Source of the DNA: Thermobispora bispora DSM 43833
GTDB lineage: Bacteria; Actinomycetota; Actinomycetes; Streptosporangiales; Streptosporangiaceae
Length of the DNA: 64,000 nucleotides
Direction: 5' to 3'
Assembly: GCF_000092645.1 (NCBI RefSeq)
Contig: NC_014165.1
Coordinates: 1,798,001 to 1,862,000, forward strand
Part shown: positions 1-7,442 of the stretch, piece by piece
Layout of the letters: each line of letters begins with the position of its first letter
How positions within the stretch are numbered: the first letter of the stretch is position 1
The notes under the pieces: model-generated
What the model was told of the DNA's origin: nothing
Seen by the model: only the letters and a program-made list of their open reading frames with translations
Database searches by the model: none
Position numbers and translations under genes: made by a program

Positions 1-741
1 CATGCCGATGATGTTGAGCAGCGCGCCGCCGGGCGTGGGGTTGTTCCACCGGTCGGTCCAGGGATAGGAGTCCGGGTACTCCTCCTTCATCGCCCTGAGC
101 ACCTGGTGCAGCTCCTCCAGGGTCTGCGGGATCTGCAGCCCGAGCTTCTCGAGGATGTCGACCCGGATCGCCAGGGAGTAGTCCACCCAGTAGTCCTGGT
201 GGAGGCCGGGGAGCAGGTAGAAGCGGCCGTCGGCCTGCCGGAGCGTGTCGATGTCGGCCTGGAGGTTCCACTTGGCGACCTTGTCCTTGAAGTGCGGCAT
301 CAGGTCGATGTAGTCGCTGACCGGCAGGATGGCGCCGGAGGCGACGAACGCGGTCTCCTGCCCCGGATAGGTCTTCGGGATGATCAGCGGGGCGTCGCCG
401 GCGCCGATGAGCAGGCTCCGCTTGTTCTCGTAGTCGCTGAGCGGCACCACGTTCGGCTCGAGCGTCACGTTGGTGCGCTTGGTGAGCTCAGACCAGAACA
501 ACCAGTCCTTCTTGATCGGGTAGAAGGGGTGGTTGTTGTAGAGGATGCTGAACGTCAGCGGAACCGTGGCCTTGAACTGCTTGCCGACGCCGTAGTCGGG
601 CATCGCGCCATCGCTGTGCGCCGACAGGTCCTCGCCCGAGGTCTTGCTCTTGTCGCCGTTACCGCCGTCGCCACTGCACGCGGCGAGCGCGAAGAGGGCG
701 CCCATGGTGACGAGCGCCTGACGCCTGCTCATCTCGACCAT
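1..741 (-). CDS. ABC transporter extracellular sugar-binding lipoprotein, partial (3' end outside window)
   Basis: Substrate-binding protein of a carbohydrate ABC importer; 247 codons are visible and the C-terminus lies beyond base 1. The product starts MVEMSRRQALVTMG and has a short hydrophobic signal ending in a lipobox (LFALAAC), followed by a Ser/Gly/Asp-rich linker, so it should be tethered outside the membrane. The rest (for example the TFSILYNNHPFYPIKKDW stretch) resembles the LplA/YtcQ-type binding proteins that accompany LplB/LplC permeases. ATG at 741 is chosen because AAAGGA lies 8 bases upstream; ATG at 732 is possible. It is the third gene of a leftward operon, 52 bases after the permease stop. 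The sugar is not identifiable; oligosaccharides of plant polysaccharides are usual for this family. Confidence 0.85.
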   Translation of the reverse strand, partial: MVEMSRRQALVTMGALFALAACSGDGGNGDKSKTSGEDLSAHSDGAMPDYGVGKQFKATVPLTFSILYNNHPFYPIKKDWLFWSELTKRTNVTLEPNVVPLSDYENKRSLLIGAGDAPLIIPKTYPGQETAFVASGAILPVSDYIDLMPHFKDKVAKWNLQADIDTLRQADGRFYLLPGLHQDYWVDYSLAIRVDILEKLGLQIPQTLEELHQVLRAMKEEYPDSYPWTDRWNNPTPGGALLNIIGM

Positions 742-793
742 CTGGGGGTCCTTTCCCTGGGAACGGGGTGGGTGCGGGGAAGCCTCGGGTGGG

Positions 794-1666
794 TCACCCC
801 TTGACCGCGCCGAGCATGACGCCGGAGACGAAGTACCGCTGGACGAAGGGGTAGACCAGCAAGATCGGGATGACGGTGAGCACCATGGTCACCGACTTGA
901 TGTTCGTGGCCACGGTGAGGTTGGTGGCGTCGGCCCCGACCGAGGTCGCGGAGGTGGCCCCGGCGATGAGGTTGCGCAGGTACACGGTGACCGGGAACAG
1001 CTCCGACTTCGTCATGTAGAGGAAGGCGGAGAACCACGAGTTCCAGAAGGTGACCGCGTAGAACAGCACCATCGTGGCGATCACCGCCTTCGACAGCGGG
1101 AGCACGATCCGGAGCAGGATGCCGTAGGTGTTCAGGCCGTCGATGGCGGCGGCCTCCTCGAGCTCCTTCGGCAGGTTCTCGAAGAACGTCTTCATCACCA
1201 GGAGGTTGAAGACGCTGATCGCGTTCGGCAGGACGATGGCCCAGATGGTGTCCTTGAAGCCGAGGCTGGTGATGAGGACGTAGTTGGGGATGAGGCCGCC
1301 GGAGAAGAACATCGTGAAGACCGCGATGCCGATGAGGAACTTGCGGCCCTTCAGGTGCTGCTTCGACAGCACGTACGCGTAGCTGGTGGTCAGCACCATC
1401 GCGATGAACGTGGCGACGACCGTGTAGACCACCGTGTTGCGGTAGTTGATCCAGAACATCGGGTCGGACGCCACGTACGTGTACGTGTCGAGCGTGAACC
1501 CGACGGGGAAGATGCTGACCTTGCCGGCGCGGATGGCGTACTCGTCGCTGAACGACCGGGCGACGACGTTGAGGAACGGGTAGAGGGTGACGATCACGAC
1601 GCCGGTCAGGATGACGCCGTTGATCACCCGGAATACGCGGTATCCCCTGGTCTGGTCGATGGTCAC
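794..1666 (-). CDS. carbohydrate ABC transporter permease (LplC/YtcP-like)
   Basis: Inner-membrane permease of the same importer, about 290 residues with roughly six hydrophobic segments. The cytoplasmic ATPase-docking EAA loop is visible as EEAAAIDGLNTYGILLRIVLP, and the C-terminus ends in the QRYFVSGVMLGAVKG form typical of LplC/YtcP proteins. The open frame continues upstream to 1960, but that part is only the antisense shadow of the preceding permease. The start is a GTG at 1666 (or the adjacent GTG at 1669) that overlaps the stop of the upstream gene as GTGA, implying translational coupling. No ATPase gene lies in the visible part of the operon; as in many actinomycetes a shared MsiK-type ATPase elsewhere probably energises the system (inference). 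Confidence 0.88.
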   Translation of the reverse strand: MTIDQTRGYRVFRVINGVILTGVVIVTLYPFLNVVARSFSDEYAIRAGKVSIFPVGFTLDTYTYVASDPMFWINYRNTVVYTVVATFIAMVLTTSYAYVLSKQHLKGRKFLIGIAVFTMFFSGGLIPNYVLITSLGFKDTIWAIVLPNAISVFNLLVMKTFFENLPKELEEAAAIDGLNTYGILLRIVLPLSKAVIATMVLFYAVTFWNSWFSAFLYMTKSELFPVTVYLRNLIAGATSATSVGADATNLTVATNIKSVTMVLTVIPILLVYPFVQRYFVSGVMLGAVKG

Positions 1667-2658
1667 CACAGGCTGGCCCCCACCGTGCGACGGGAGATGA
1701 AGTTCGCCGACAGCACCAGGGCGAGCCCGATGATGGCCTCGAACAGCCCGATCGCCGCGGCGTAGCTGAAGTTGTTCGACACCACGCCCATCCGGTACAG
1801 GTACGTGGCGATCACGTCGGCGGTCGGGTACGTCAGCGGGTTGTAGAGCAGGAGGATCTTCTCGAACCCGACGGCCATGAACGTGCCGATGTTGAGGATG
1901 AGCAGCGTGACCACGGTGGGCCGGATGCCGGGCAGGGTCACGTGCCAGATCTGCCGCCACCGTCCCGCGCCGTCGATCCTCGCCGCCTCATAGAGCTGCG
2001 GGTCGATGGTGGTGAGCGCGGCGAGGTAGATGATCGTGCCCCAGCCGACGGTCTGCCAGACCTCGGAGGAGACGTAGACCGCGCGGAACCACTCCGGCTC
2101 CTGCAGGAAGGCGATGGGCTCGCCGCCGAGCGCGCGCAGGACCTGGTTGATCGGGCCGTCGAGCGAGACCAGCTCCATGACCATGCCGGCCACGACCACC
2201 GTGGACAGGAAGTGCGGCAGGTAGGAGACCGACTGGACGAACCGCTTGATGCGCTTGCTGACGAGCTCGTTGAGCAGCAGCGCGAGCACGATCGGCAGCG
2301 GGAAGCAGACCACCAGGGTCAGCGCCCCGAGGATCACGGTGTTGGCGAACACGTTCCAGAACGTGGGGTCGTTCAGGAACATGCGCACGTACCGCAGGCC
2401 GACCCATTCCTCGCCGAGGATGTTGCCTCCCGGCTCGAACCTCCGGAAGGCGATCACGTTGCCGATCATCGGCAGGTAGCGGAAGACCAGGAAGAAGAGG
2501 AGCGGCAGGATCGCCAGCGTGTAGAGCTGCCAATCGCGGCGCAGCGCCTCCCGCCAGGTGCGGTGGCCGGGGCGTTTCCCCCGGCGGGCGGGGCGGGTGC
2601 CGCCCGGGCTCGGGTCTCCGGTGGCCGGCGGTCTGTCGATCGTGCTGGCTGTGCTCAT
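1663..2658 (-). CDS. carbohydrate ABC transporter permease (LplB-like)
   Basis: First gene of the sugar importer operon; 331 residues. After a positively charged, Pro-rich N-terminus of about 40 residues come six hydrophobic segments, beginning with LYTLAILPLLFFLVFRYLPM. The EAA loop EAARIDGAGRWRQIWHVTLP sits at about residues 225-245 and is a close match to LplB-family permeases (transport of oligogalacturonides or other complex sugars in Bacillus and Clostridia). It partners with the LplC-like permease immediately downstream (4-base overlap). A 5' leader of about 380 nt separates it from the predicted promoter at 3049-3078. Family assignment is secure; the substrate is unknown. Confidence 0.9.
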   Translation of the reverse strand: MSTASTIDRPPATGDPSPGGTRPARRGKRPGHRTWREALRRDWQLYTLAILPLLFFLVFRYLPMIGNVIAFRRFEPGGNILGEEWVGLRYVRMFLNDPTFWNVFANTVILGALTLVVCFPLPIVLALLLNELVSKRIKRFVQSVSYLPHFLSTVVVAGMVMELVSLDGPINQVLRALGGEPIAFLQEPEWFRAVYVSSEVWQTVGWGTIIYLAALTTIDPQLYEAARIDGAGRWRQIWHVTLPGIRPTVVTLLILNIGTFMAVGFEKILLLYNPLTYPTADVIATYLYRMGVVSNNFSYAAAIGLFEAIIGLALVLSANFISRRTVGASLW

Positions 2659-3048
2659 CCTCGTGCGTTTTCGGTGTCATCCGGGGGATGCGCACCGGCG
2701 GATGTGGCCGCCGGTGGTGGCCTCGTGCCCGGCGTCGCCGCGGTACGGCACCGCCGCCGGGCGCCCGGCACCGGGCCGGTGCGGGGCGGTGCCCGCCGCC
2801 GGACCGGCGGTGGCCCGGACCGTGGCCGGCGGTGCGGCCGCCGCCGCATGCCGCTCGAGCCGGACGGGGGAGCCGGCCCGCTCATGGCGGGGCGAACGGG
2901 CGCGGTGTGCCGAGGCGCTGGGCGGCGGCCTCGTGCCGATCGATGCCCGGCCGCTCATGTCGTTTCCCTTCGGCCCGGTGCCGCCGCGAACCACCCCCGG
3001 GATCCGGGCGGCGCCGAAAATTTCTTAGATGTCCTTTAATATTGCGGA

Positions 3049-3078
3049 AATATAAGAGTCGAAGTAAAGGGCAGTCAA
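3049..3078 (-). promoter_or_regulatory. sigma-70-type promoter of the sugar importer operon
   Basis: Read on the minus strand: TTGACT (3078-3073), 18-base spacer, TATATT (3054-3049). This is one of the best consensus matches in the window and lies in an AT-rich patch that contrasts with its surroundings. The predicted transcript would start near 3042 and carry a leader of about 380 nt. Sequence match only. Confidence 0.6.
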
Positions 3079-3169
3079 GAGTGCGGTCAAGGGCGGATCA
3101 GGGGCGTTTCAAAGGCGTTATCGGCCGAGCTCTCGATGCTTCGCCTGTGAATCGGCGAACGGACGCTTT

Positions 3170-3180
3170 CGAAACTTTCG
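3170..3180. promoter_or_regulatory. CGAAACTTTCG palindrome, candidate LacI-family operator
   Basis: Perfect 11-base palindrome CGAAA-C-TTTCG about 95 bp upstream of the predicted -35 box. The same form (CGAAA-N-TTTCG) is known from streptomycete xylan/xyloside genes controlled by LacI-type repressors. Its position next to an oligosaccharide importer makes sugar-dependent control plausible, but no LacI gene is in the window. Confidence 0.35.
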
Positions 3181-3461
3181 CGGTGAGCGCGGAAAGACGG
3201 CGCCGCCGCGCCCGCCGCGTGCGGCAGAGCCTCCGCCGTGGTGTTCGGACGCCGGATGGGGCGACCCGGCCGGGCGCCGCTCCACGCGCCCGGCGGCCGT
3301 GGCGACGGCGCAGGCGAATGCGATGGGGGAGGTACGCCGGCGGGGTCGGCCTCATCACACCGGCCGGCGCGCCGGTGAGCGGATCCGTCCCGCCGCCGAT
3401 CGGCGGCATGCGGGCCTGACGCCCGCCCCGGCCGGTCCGCGCTCCATGTGAGGCGGTGCGG

Positions 3462-3917
3462 TCACCCGGTGGCGTGCGCGGCCTCGGCGTCGGCGGGGGC
3501 GCCGGCGGGATCCGGCGGGAAGCGCACGGCGGGGAGAGCCGCGTTGCGGAGGATCCGTTCGATCGTCGCGGTGGCCGAGGCGTACAGGTCCCGCCCCGCC
3601 TCGGTGAGGCGTACCAGGGAACCCCGCCCGTCGTCCGGCGACGCCGTGCGCTGCACGACGCCGGCGGCCACCATCTGGGCGATCAGCCGGGACACCTGGG
3701 GCTGGCTACGGGACACCTGCTCGGTCAGGTCGGACAGCCTCGTCCAGCCCGTCCGGGGAGCCAGGGCCGACATCAGCTCGTAGGCGCTGACACAGAGCTG
3801 GTGCTCGCGCGCGAGCTCGCGCTCGATGGTCTGTGTCAGCCGGTTGCAGACGCGCATCATGGCGAGCCAGCTGATCACCAGGTCGTCGCTCACCTTCACC
3901 ACGTTACCGGAGGACAT
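3462..3917 (-). CDS. MarR family transcriptional regulator
   Basis: Winged-helix repressor of about 151 residues. The core from residue 25 on (RLTQTIERELAREHQLCVSA, then SDLTEQVSRSQPQVSRLIAQM, the recognition-helix region) is typical MarR, and the wing carries the conserved Asp-Gly-Arg-Gly (SPDDGRGSLVRLTEAG). It is divergent from a DHA2 drug exporter, the classic MarR arrangement in which the repressor controls exporter and itself and is released by a phenolic or drug-like ligand. ATG at 3917 is preferred; ATG at 3935 (MHAHES...) is also in frame. Neither has a strong ribosome-binding site. A longer reading to 4010 would run into the exporter gene and is rejected. Confidence 0.88.
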   Translation of the reverse strand: MSSGNVVKVSDDLVISWLAMMRVCNRLTQTIERELAREHQLCVSAYELMSALAPRTGWTRLSDLTEQVSRSQPQVSRLIAQMVAAGVVQRTASPDDGRGSLVRLTEAGRDLYASATATIERILRNAALPAVRFPPDPAGAPADAEAAHATG

Positions 3918-3940
3918 ACTTTCATGCGCATGCATATATT
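3911..3940 (+). promoter_or_regulatory. promoter of the MFS exporter, probably leaderless
   Basis: AGGACA (3911-3916), 18-base spacer, TATATT (3935-3940). The exporter ATG is at 3947, seven bases after the -10 box, and no Shine-Dalgarno precedes it, so the mRNA probably begins at the start codon, as is common in actinobacteria. Confidence 0.5.
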
Positions 3941-3951
3941 GGGTGTATGCA
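3931..3951. promoter_or_regulatory. inverted repeat, likely MarR operator
   Basis: TGCATATA-TTGGG-TGTATGCA: 8-base arms with 7 of 8 pairs matching. It covers the -10 box and start codon of the exporter. A second perfect palindrome, CATGCGCATG, lies at 3923-3932. A repressor bound here would block exporter transcription directly; the divergent MarR protein is the obvious candidate. Confidence 0.5.
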
Positions 3952-5392
3952 CGACAGCACACGGACCACCCCCGCATCCCCGCCGCCGGTGCCGCCCGCA
4001 CCGGACCCACCCGCCCCCTGGAGCGCCATGGCCGTGCTCGGCGCCGCCCAGCTCATGGTCATGCTCGACTCGACGGTCGTGAACGTGGCGCTGCCCACCA
4101 TCGGCCGGTCGCTCTCGGCCGGCGCCGCGGCCCAGCAGTGGACCGTCGGCTCCTACGTGCTGATGTACGGCAGCCTGCTGCTCGCCGGTGGCCGCATCTC
4201 CGACGTGTTCGGGCGCCGCCGCTCGTTCCTCGCCGGCCTGGCGCTCTTCGGCGCGGCGTCCGCACTGTGCGGCCTGGCCCCCGGCACGCCGGCGCTGATC
4301 GCCGGGCGGTTCGTGCAGGGCGCCGCCGCCGCGGTGCTGTCCGCCGCAGCGCTGTCCGCGGTGCTCGCCATCTACCGCCTGCCCGGCCAGCGCAGGCTGG
4401 CGCTGACCGCGTGGAGCGGCCTCGGCGTGGTGGGCGCGACCATCGGCGTCATCCTCGGCGGGCTGCTCACCACGACGCTCGGCTGGCGATGGGCGTTCCT
4501 GATCAATGTCCCGATCTGCGTCCTGACCGGCATCGCCGCGCTGCGCGCGGTGCCGCCGCTCTCCGCCGTGCGGCGCAGGCCGCTGCGGCTGCCGATCGCG
4601 CTGCTCACCACCGCCGGCCTGGCGGCGCTGTCGTACGGGCTGATCCGCCTGCAGGACGGTGCCGGCACGGGGGCCGCCTGGCTGGGCATTCTCGTCGCGG
4701 CGCTCCTGCTGACCCTGGTGGCCGTACGGCAGGCCCGCGCCGAGGACCCGCTGCTGCCGTTGCACCTGCTGCGGCTGCCCACGTACGCGCTGAGCAGCGT
4801 CGGGCTCTCGCTCGCCGCCGCGGTGATGATCGGCGGGACGTACCTGGCCAGCGGCTACTTCCAGCGCGCCCACGGCATGGCGGCCATCACCGCGGGTCTC
4901 GCCCTGGTGCCCATGGGGCTGTCCTCGCTCCTGGCCGCCCTTGTCGTGCCCAGGCTGGCGGGCCGCCTCGGGTTCGCGCGGCTCTACCTCTGCGCCGCGG
5001 CCGCGCAGCTCGCCGGCGCCGGGATCCTGGTCATCAGCACGGGAAACGCCCTGATCGCGGGCGTGGCGCTGGTCATCATCGGGGCGGGGCTGCCGAGCAG
5101 CTTCGTACCGCTGTACACCATCGGCTCCTCCCACGTCCGGCCGGCCGAATCCGGTGTCGGGTCCGGCCTGCTCAACACCTTCAACCAGACCGGTGCCGCG
5201 CTCGGCGTGGCCGTCGCGGGCACCGTGGCCGCCGCGGCGGCCGCCTCGTCGCTGCGGGCCGGCGCCACCGCCGCCCAGGCCGGCACCCACGCCACGAGCG
5301 CCGGCTTCGCCGTGCTCGCGGCCTGCGCCGTGCTCGCGCTGATCAACGCCACCGTGCTGATCCGGCTCACCAGGCCGGTGAGCGCACCGTGA
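3947..5392 (+). CDS. MFS transporter, DHA2 (14-TM) drug:proton antiporter
   Basis: Integral membrane exporter, 481 residues, within the usual range for DHA2 proteins. A Pro-rich N-terminal tail of about 25 residues precedes TM1, which carries the family motif LDSTVVNVALPTI. The loop after TM2 has motif A as GGRISDVFGRRRSFLAG. The middle and C-terminal half show the expected further hydrophobic segments. Related to EmrB/QacA-type multidrug exporters; the substrate is unknown. It is controlled, by inference, by the divergent MarR gene through the palindrome overlapping its start. About 430 bp of gene-free sequence follow it. Confidence 0.9.
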   Translation: MHDSTRTTPASPPPVPPAPDPPAPWSAMAVLGAAQLMVMLDSTVVNVALPTIGRSLSAGAAAQQWTVGSYVLMYGSLLLAGGRISDVFGRRRSFLAGLALFGAASALCGLAPGTPALIAGRFVQGAAAAVLSAAALSAVLAIYRLPGQRRLALTAWSGLGVVGATIGVILGGLLTTTLGWRWAFLINVPICVLTGIAALRAVPPLSAVRRRPLRLPIALLTTAGLAALSYGLIRLQDGAGTGAAWLGILVAALLLTLVAVRQARAEDPLLPLHLLRLPTYALSSVGLSLAAAVMIGGTYLASGYFQRAHGMAAITAGLALVPMGLSSLLAALVVPRLAGRLGFARLYLCAAAAQLAGAGILVISTGNALIAGVALVIIGAGLPSSFVPLYTIGSSHVRPAESGVGSGLLNTFNQTGAALGVAVAGTVAAAAAASSLRAGATAAQAGTHATSAGFAVLAACAVLALINATVLIRLTRPVSAP

Positions 5393-5821
5393 CCACGCGG
5401 CTCCGGGAACGGGGCCGTCCATCGGCGGGTCCGTGCCGAGAATCCGCACGTTATGGGCCTGCCCCCCCGCGCGTGAGCCGGCCGGCCTTGCGGGGTGAGC
5501 TTGCCGGCGGTAAGCGCACCTCCTCGTCGGCCCGGCCGGCGCCGTACCACGCTCCGCCCGGTGCGTGATCGCCGGGCGGGAGCGCGGATGACCCGGCGCC
5601 CCGGCGGCCCGGCCGCGCCTGTGCGCCCGTGTGCCGGCGGCGCCACGGCGCATCCCGTGCGGCCGGCGTGCGGGAAGGAGCGGCCGCGCGGTGGGGGAGG
5701 ACGGCATGCGCGCCGGCCGCCCGTGCGGCGAGCCGGCGCGCGGGCCGTGCGGTGTGAACCCTCATGAGGAAGCGGTCACGGGCGGTACAGGACACTTTGG
5801 CAATGCGCCCTTTTTGCCCTC

Positions 5822-5851
5822 TTTACACCATCGTAAGGTCGAGTGTACGGT
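5822..5851 (+). promoter_or_regulatory. promoter upstream of the lysozyme gene
   Basis: TTTACA (5822-5827), 18-base spacer, TACGGT (5846-5851; fits TAnnnT). Transcription would start near 5858, giving a leader of about 235 nt that contains the proposed riboswitch. Confidence 0.4.
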
Positions 5852-5939
5852 TTTGACCGAAATCGGGTGACGATTGCCATCGATCACCCGTGACATTGCC
5901 GTGACCGTGCGTCCCCTTGGGGACCAGTTCCCAGCGCAA

Positions 5940-6080
5940 GCGCACGGCCGCCGAATCCGCGCTCCCCGCGGAGCCGGGACACCCACCCACCCAGGGTGAA
6001 GCGCCGCGCCCCTGTGGCGCGCCGCAGGGCGCCTCCCGCCCCATCCTCTCGGCCCGGCCCGGCGGCATGGAAGCAAGGAG
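5940..6080 (+). promoter_or_regulatory. probable cyclic-di-AMP riboswitch (ydaO/yuaA type)
   Basis: The leader shows, in the right order, segments resembling the ydaO aptamer: CCGAATCCG, then GCGGAGCCGGGACACCCA, then CAGGGTGAAGC, then CAGGGCGCC, and finally CCCATCC-CTCGGC just before the ribosome-binding site. In Bacillus ydaO the corresponding pieces are GAGCGGGGGACCCA, GGGGTGAATC, TAGGGCG and CCCGAATCCGTCAGC. In actinobacteria this riboswitch typically precedes secreted cell-wall hydrolases (Rpf, NlpC/P60, lysozymes), as here. High cyclic-di-AMP would lower expression. The match is by eye; the GGGGACCCA core is not perfect (GGGACACCCA). A covariance-model search with RF00379 would settle it. 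Confidence 0.55.
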
Positions 6081-6091
6081 TCAACCCCTTC

Positions 6092-6814
6092 ATGTTCGAT
6101 TCCCTCACGTCCCTCTCCGTTACGAAGCGGCTCGCCGGCACCCTCCGGCGCCTCCGCGCCGCCCTCGCCCTCACGGCGGCCGTCGCCACGGCGGCGACCG
6201 CCCTCGCCGTGACCGGACCGGCGCACGCCGATCTCGTGCTCACCTACGGCGAGGACGTCTCCGGCCACGAGCCCGACCACGACTGGACCGCCAGCAAAGC
6301 CGAGTTCGGCATCGTCAAGGCCACCGAAGGGCTCACCTTCCGCGACCCCTCGTTCGCCCGGCACTGGCGGGAGCTGGACAAGAAGGGCATCGTGCGCGGC
6401 GCCTACCACTACGCGCACCCCCGCAACGATCCCATAGCCGAGGCCGAGCACTTCCTCTCCGTGGTGAACGAGCAGCCCGCGAAGCCCGGTGACCTGCTCG
6501 TGCTCGACCTGGAGACCACCGACGGGTACTCCGTGGACCACGTCAACGCCTGGGCCAAGAAGTGGCTCGCGCACGTGAAGGCCAAGACCGGGGCCACGCC
6601 GCTCTTCTACAGCGGCTGGAACTTCGCCAACACCTACGGCCGCGGGCTCGCCGAGTACCCGCTCTGGGTGGCCCACTACAGCCGGCCCAAGGGCGACGTC
6701 ACGCCGCCCGCCGACTGGAAGGAGTGGGTCATCCACCAGTACACGGAAGACCCCATCGACATGAACGTCTCGCGGCTCACCCCTGAGCAGCTCCGCGCGT
6801 TCGGCCGTCCCTGA
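6092..6814 (+). CDS. secreted GH25 lysozyme (N-acetylmuramidase)
   Basis: Cell-wall hydrolase of 240 residues that should cleave the MurNAc-GlcNAc bond of peptidoglycan outside the cell. Residues 1-46 form a long signal peptide with a positively charged start (TKRLAGTLRRLR), a hydrophobic core and cleavage after AHA. The mature part is a compact GH25 domain: DVSGHEPDHDW near the N-terminus, FGIVKATEGLTF, GAYHYAHP, and the catalytic acid region LLVLDLETTDG. The C-terminus (IHQYTEDP.DMNVS) is also typical. No separate wall-binding domain is present. ATG at 6092 is used, with AAGGAG at 6075-6080. It likely acts in wall turnover or spore germination under cyclic-di-AMP control through the upstream leader. 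Confidence 0.88.
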   Translation: MFDSLTSLSVTKRLAGTLRRLRAALALTAAVATAATALAVTGPAHADLVLTYGEDVSGHEPDHDWTASKAEFGIVKATEGLTFRDPSFARHWRELDKKGIVRGAYHYAHPRNDPIAEAEHFLSVVNEQPAKPGDLLVLDLETTDGYSVDHVNAWAKKWLAHVKAKTGATPLFYSGWNFANTYGRGLAEYPLWVAHYSRPKGDVTPPADWKEWVIHQYTEDPIDMNVSRLTPEQLRAFGRP

Positions 6815-7169
6815 TCCGGCGCACGGCACGCGCCCCTGCCCGCCGTACGGCACCGCGGCATCCGTCCCGCGGTGCCGTACGGCGCGGGCGGCACCGGGAA
6901 CGGCACCGCGCTCCGGGGACGCGCGGCCCGGCCCTCGCGGTCTCCCGACCCGGGGTGGGTCTGCGCAAGGCCGCTCGCCGGCCGGACGGTCCGGTCCTGG
7001 GGCCGGCGCTGGCAGGTCCGCCGACCGGCGAAGCACGAGCGGCCCAAGAAGGCGACCGTCACCCGGGCGGCCGTTCGGCGGTGAGCGCCTTCACCCGGCC
7101 CGGAACCCTCGTGGTGCCCCTGCCCGCGGCGGCGCCGGGCGGGGCACGCGAAGGACGGGCCCGGGCGGG
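6815..7169. other. 355-bp intergenic region
   Basis: Contains the strong hairpin terminator at 6842-6883 behind the lysozyme gene. The remainder lies between two convergent genes and shows no other feature. Confidence 0.6.
6842..6883 (+). terminator. hairpin terminator after the lysozyme gene
   Basis: Perfect 17-bp stem (GCCGTACGGCACCGCGG with its complement) and an 8-base loop, starting 28 bases after the stop codon. There is no U-tract, which is common in high-GC actinobacteria. Confidence 0.7.
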
Positions 7170-7442
7170 TCAGGGGGAGTGCCAGCTCGAGTGGTGGTAC
7201 CGGCCCGTGGTCTCGCCGCCCGGCGGCCCGTCCGGCGTGCGGTTCAGCGCCCACAGCCCGATCAGCACGGCGAGCGTGAACACCACCACCATCAGGGAGG
7301 CCAGGGTGAGGCGGCGGCGCCGCTCGCGGCGCTTCCACTCGGCGCGGGCCCGCCGGTAGGCGTCCGGCGCCGGCTGCACCTGGGCGGCGAGCAGGTCCAG
7401 CGTCTCCCGCAACCGCTCCTCGTGCGTCGACTCGCTCGTCAT
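7170..7442 (-). CDS. small single-pass membrane protein downstream of the sigma factor
   Basis: Hypothetical protein of 90 residues. An N-terminal cytoplasmic part is rich in Glu, Arg and Ala (LRETLDLLAAQVQPAPDAYRRAR), a basic cluster KRRERRRR follows, then one hydrophobic segment (LASLMVVVFTLAVLIGLWAL, about residues 46-66) and a short Gly/His-containing tail. Its ATG overlaps the TGA of the sigma-factor gene (ATGA), so it is translationally coupled to it. The position and shape suggest a membrane partner of the sigma factor, such as a minimal anti-sigma factor, but no anti-sigma domain or zinc motif is recognisable; that role is an inference. Confidence 0.75.
   Translation of the reverse strand: MTSESTHEERLRETLDLLAAQVQPAPDAYRRARAEWKRRERRRRLTLASLMVVVFTLAVLIGLWALNRTPDGPPGGETTGRYHHSSWHSP

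Larger units (their letters stand above)
2659..3461. other. 803-bp intergenic region upstream of the sugar importer
   Basis: No credible gene. Open frames here are Arg/Pro/Gly-rich readings of GC-rich DNA. It contains the leftward promoter at 3049-3078 inside an AT-rich patch (about 3018-3080), the palindrome CGAAACTTTCG at 3170-3180, and a long untranslated leader between about 3042 and 2658. The part from 3190 to 3461 shows nothing recognisable. Confidence 0.6.
5393..6091. other. 699-bp region: exporter 3' flank and lysozyme leader
   Basis: Bases 5393-5800 hold no convincing gene. From 5800 the sequence becomes less GC-rich and contains the promoter at 5822-5851, then a structured leader interpreted as a cyclic-di-AMP riboswitch (about 5940-6080), then the AAGGAG ribosome-binding site of the lysozyme gene at 6075-6080. 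Confidence 0.6.

Noticed and set aside
1670-1960. N-terminal extension of the LplC-like permease
   Set aside because: Overlaps the upstream permease completely and is Arg/His-rich; the GTGA overlap at 1663-1666 gives the natural start.
2688-3419. 243-codon plus-strand frame in the intergenic region
   Set aside because: Arg-rich random translation of GC-rich DNA across the promoter region, with no start signal or family.
3896-5707. 603-codon minus-strand frame opposite the MFS gene
   Set aside because: Gln/Gly/Arg-rich low-complexity translation, no domain, wholly antisense to a well-supported transporter.
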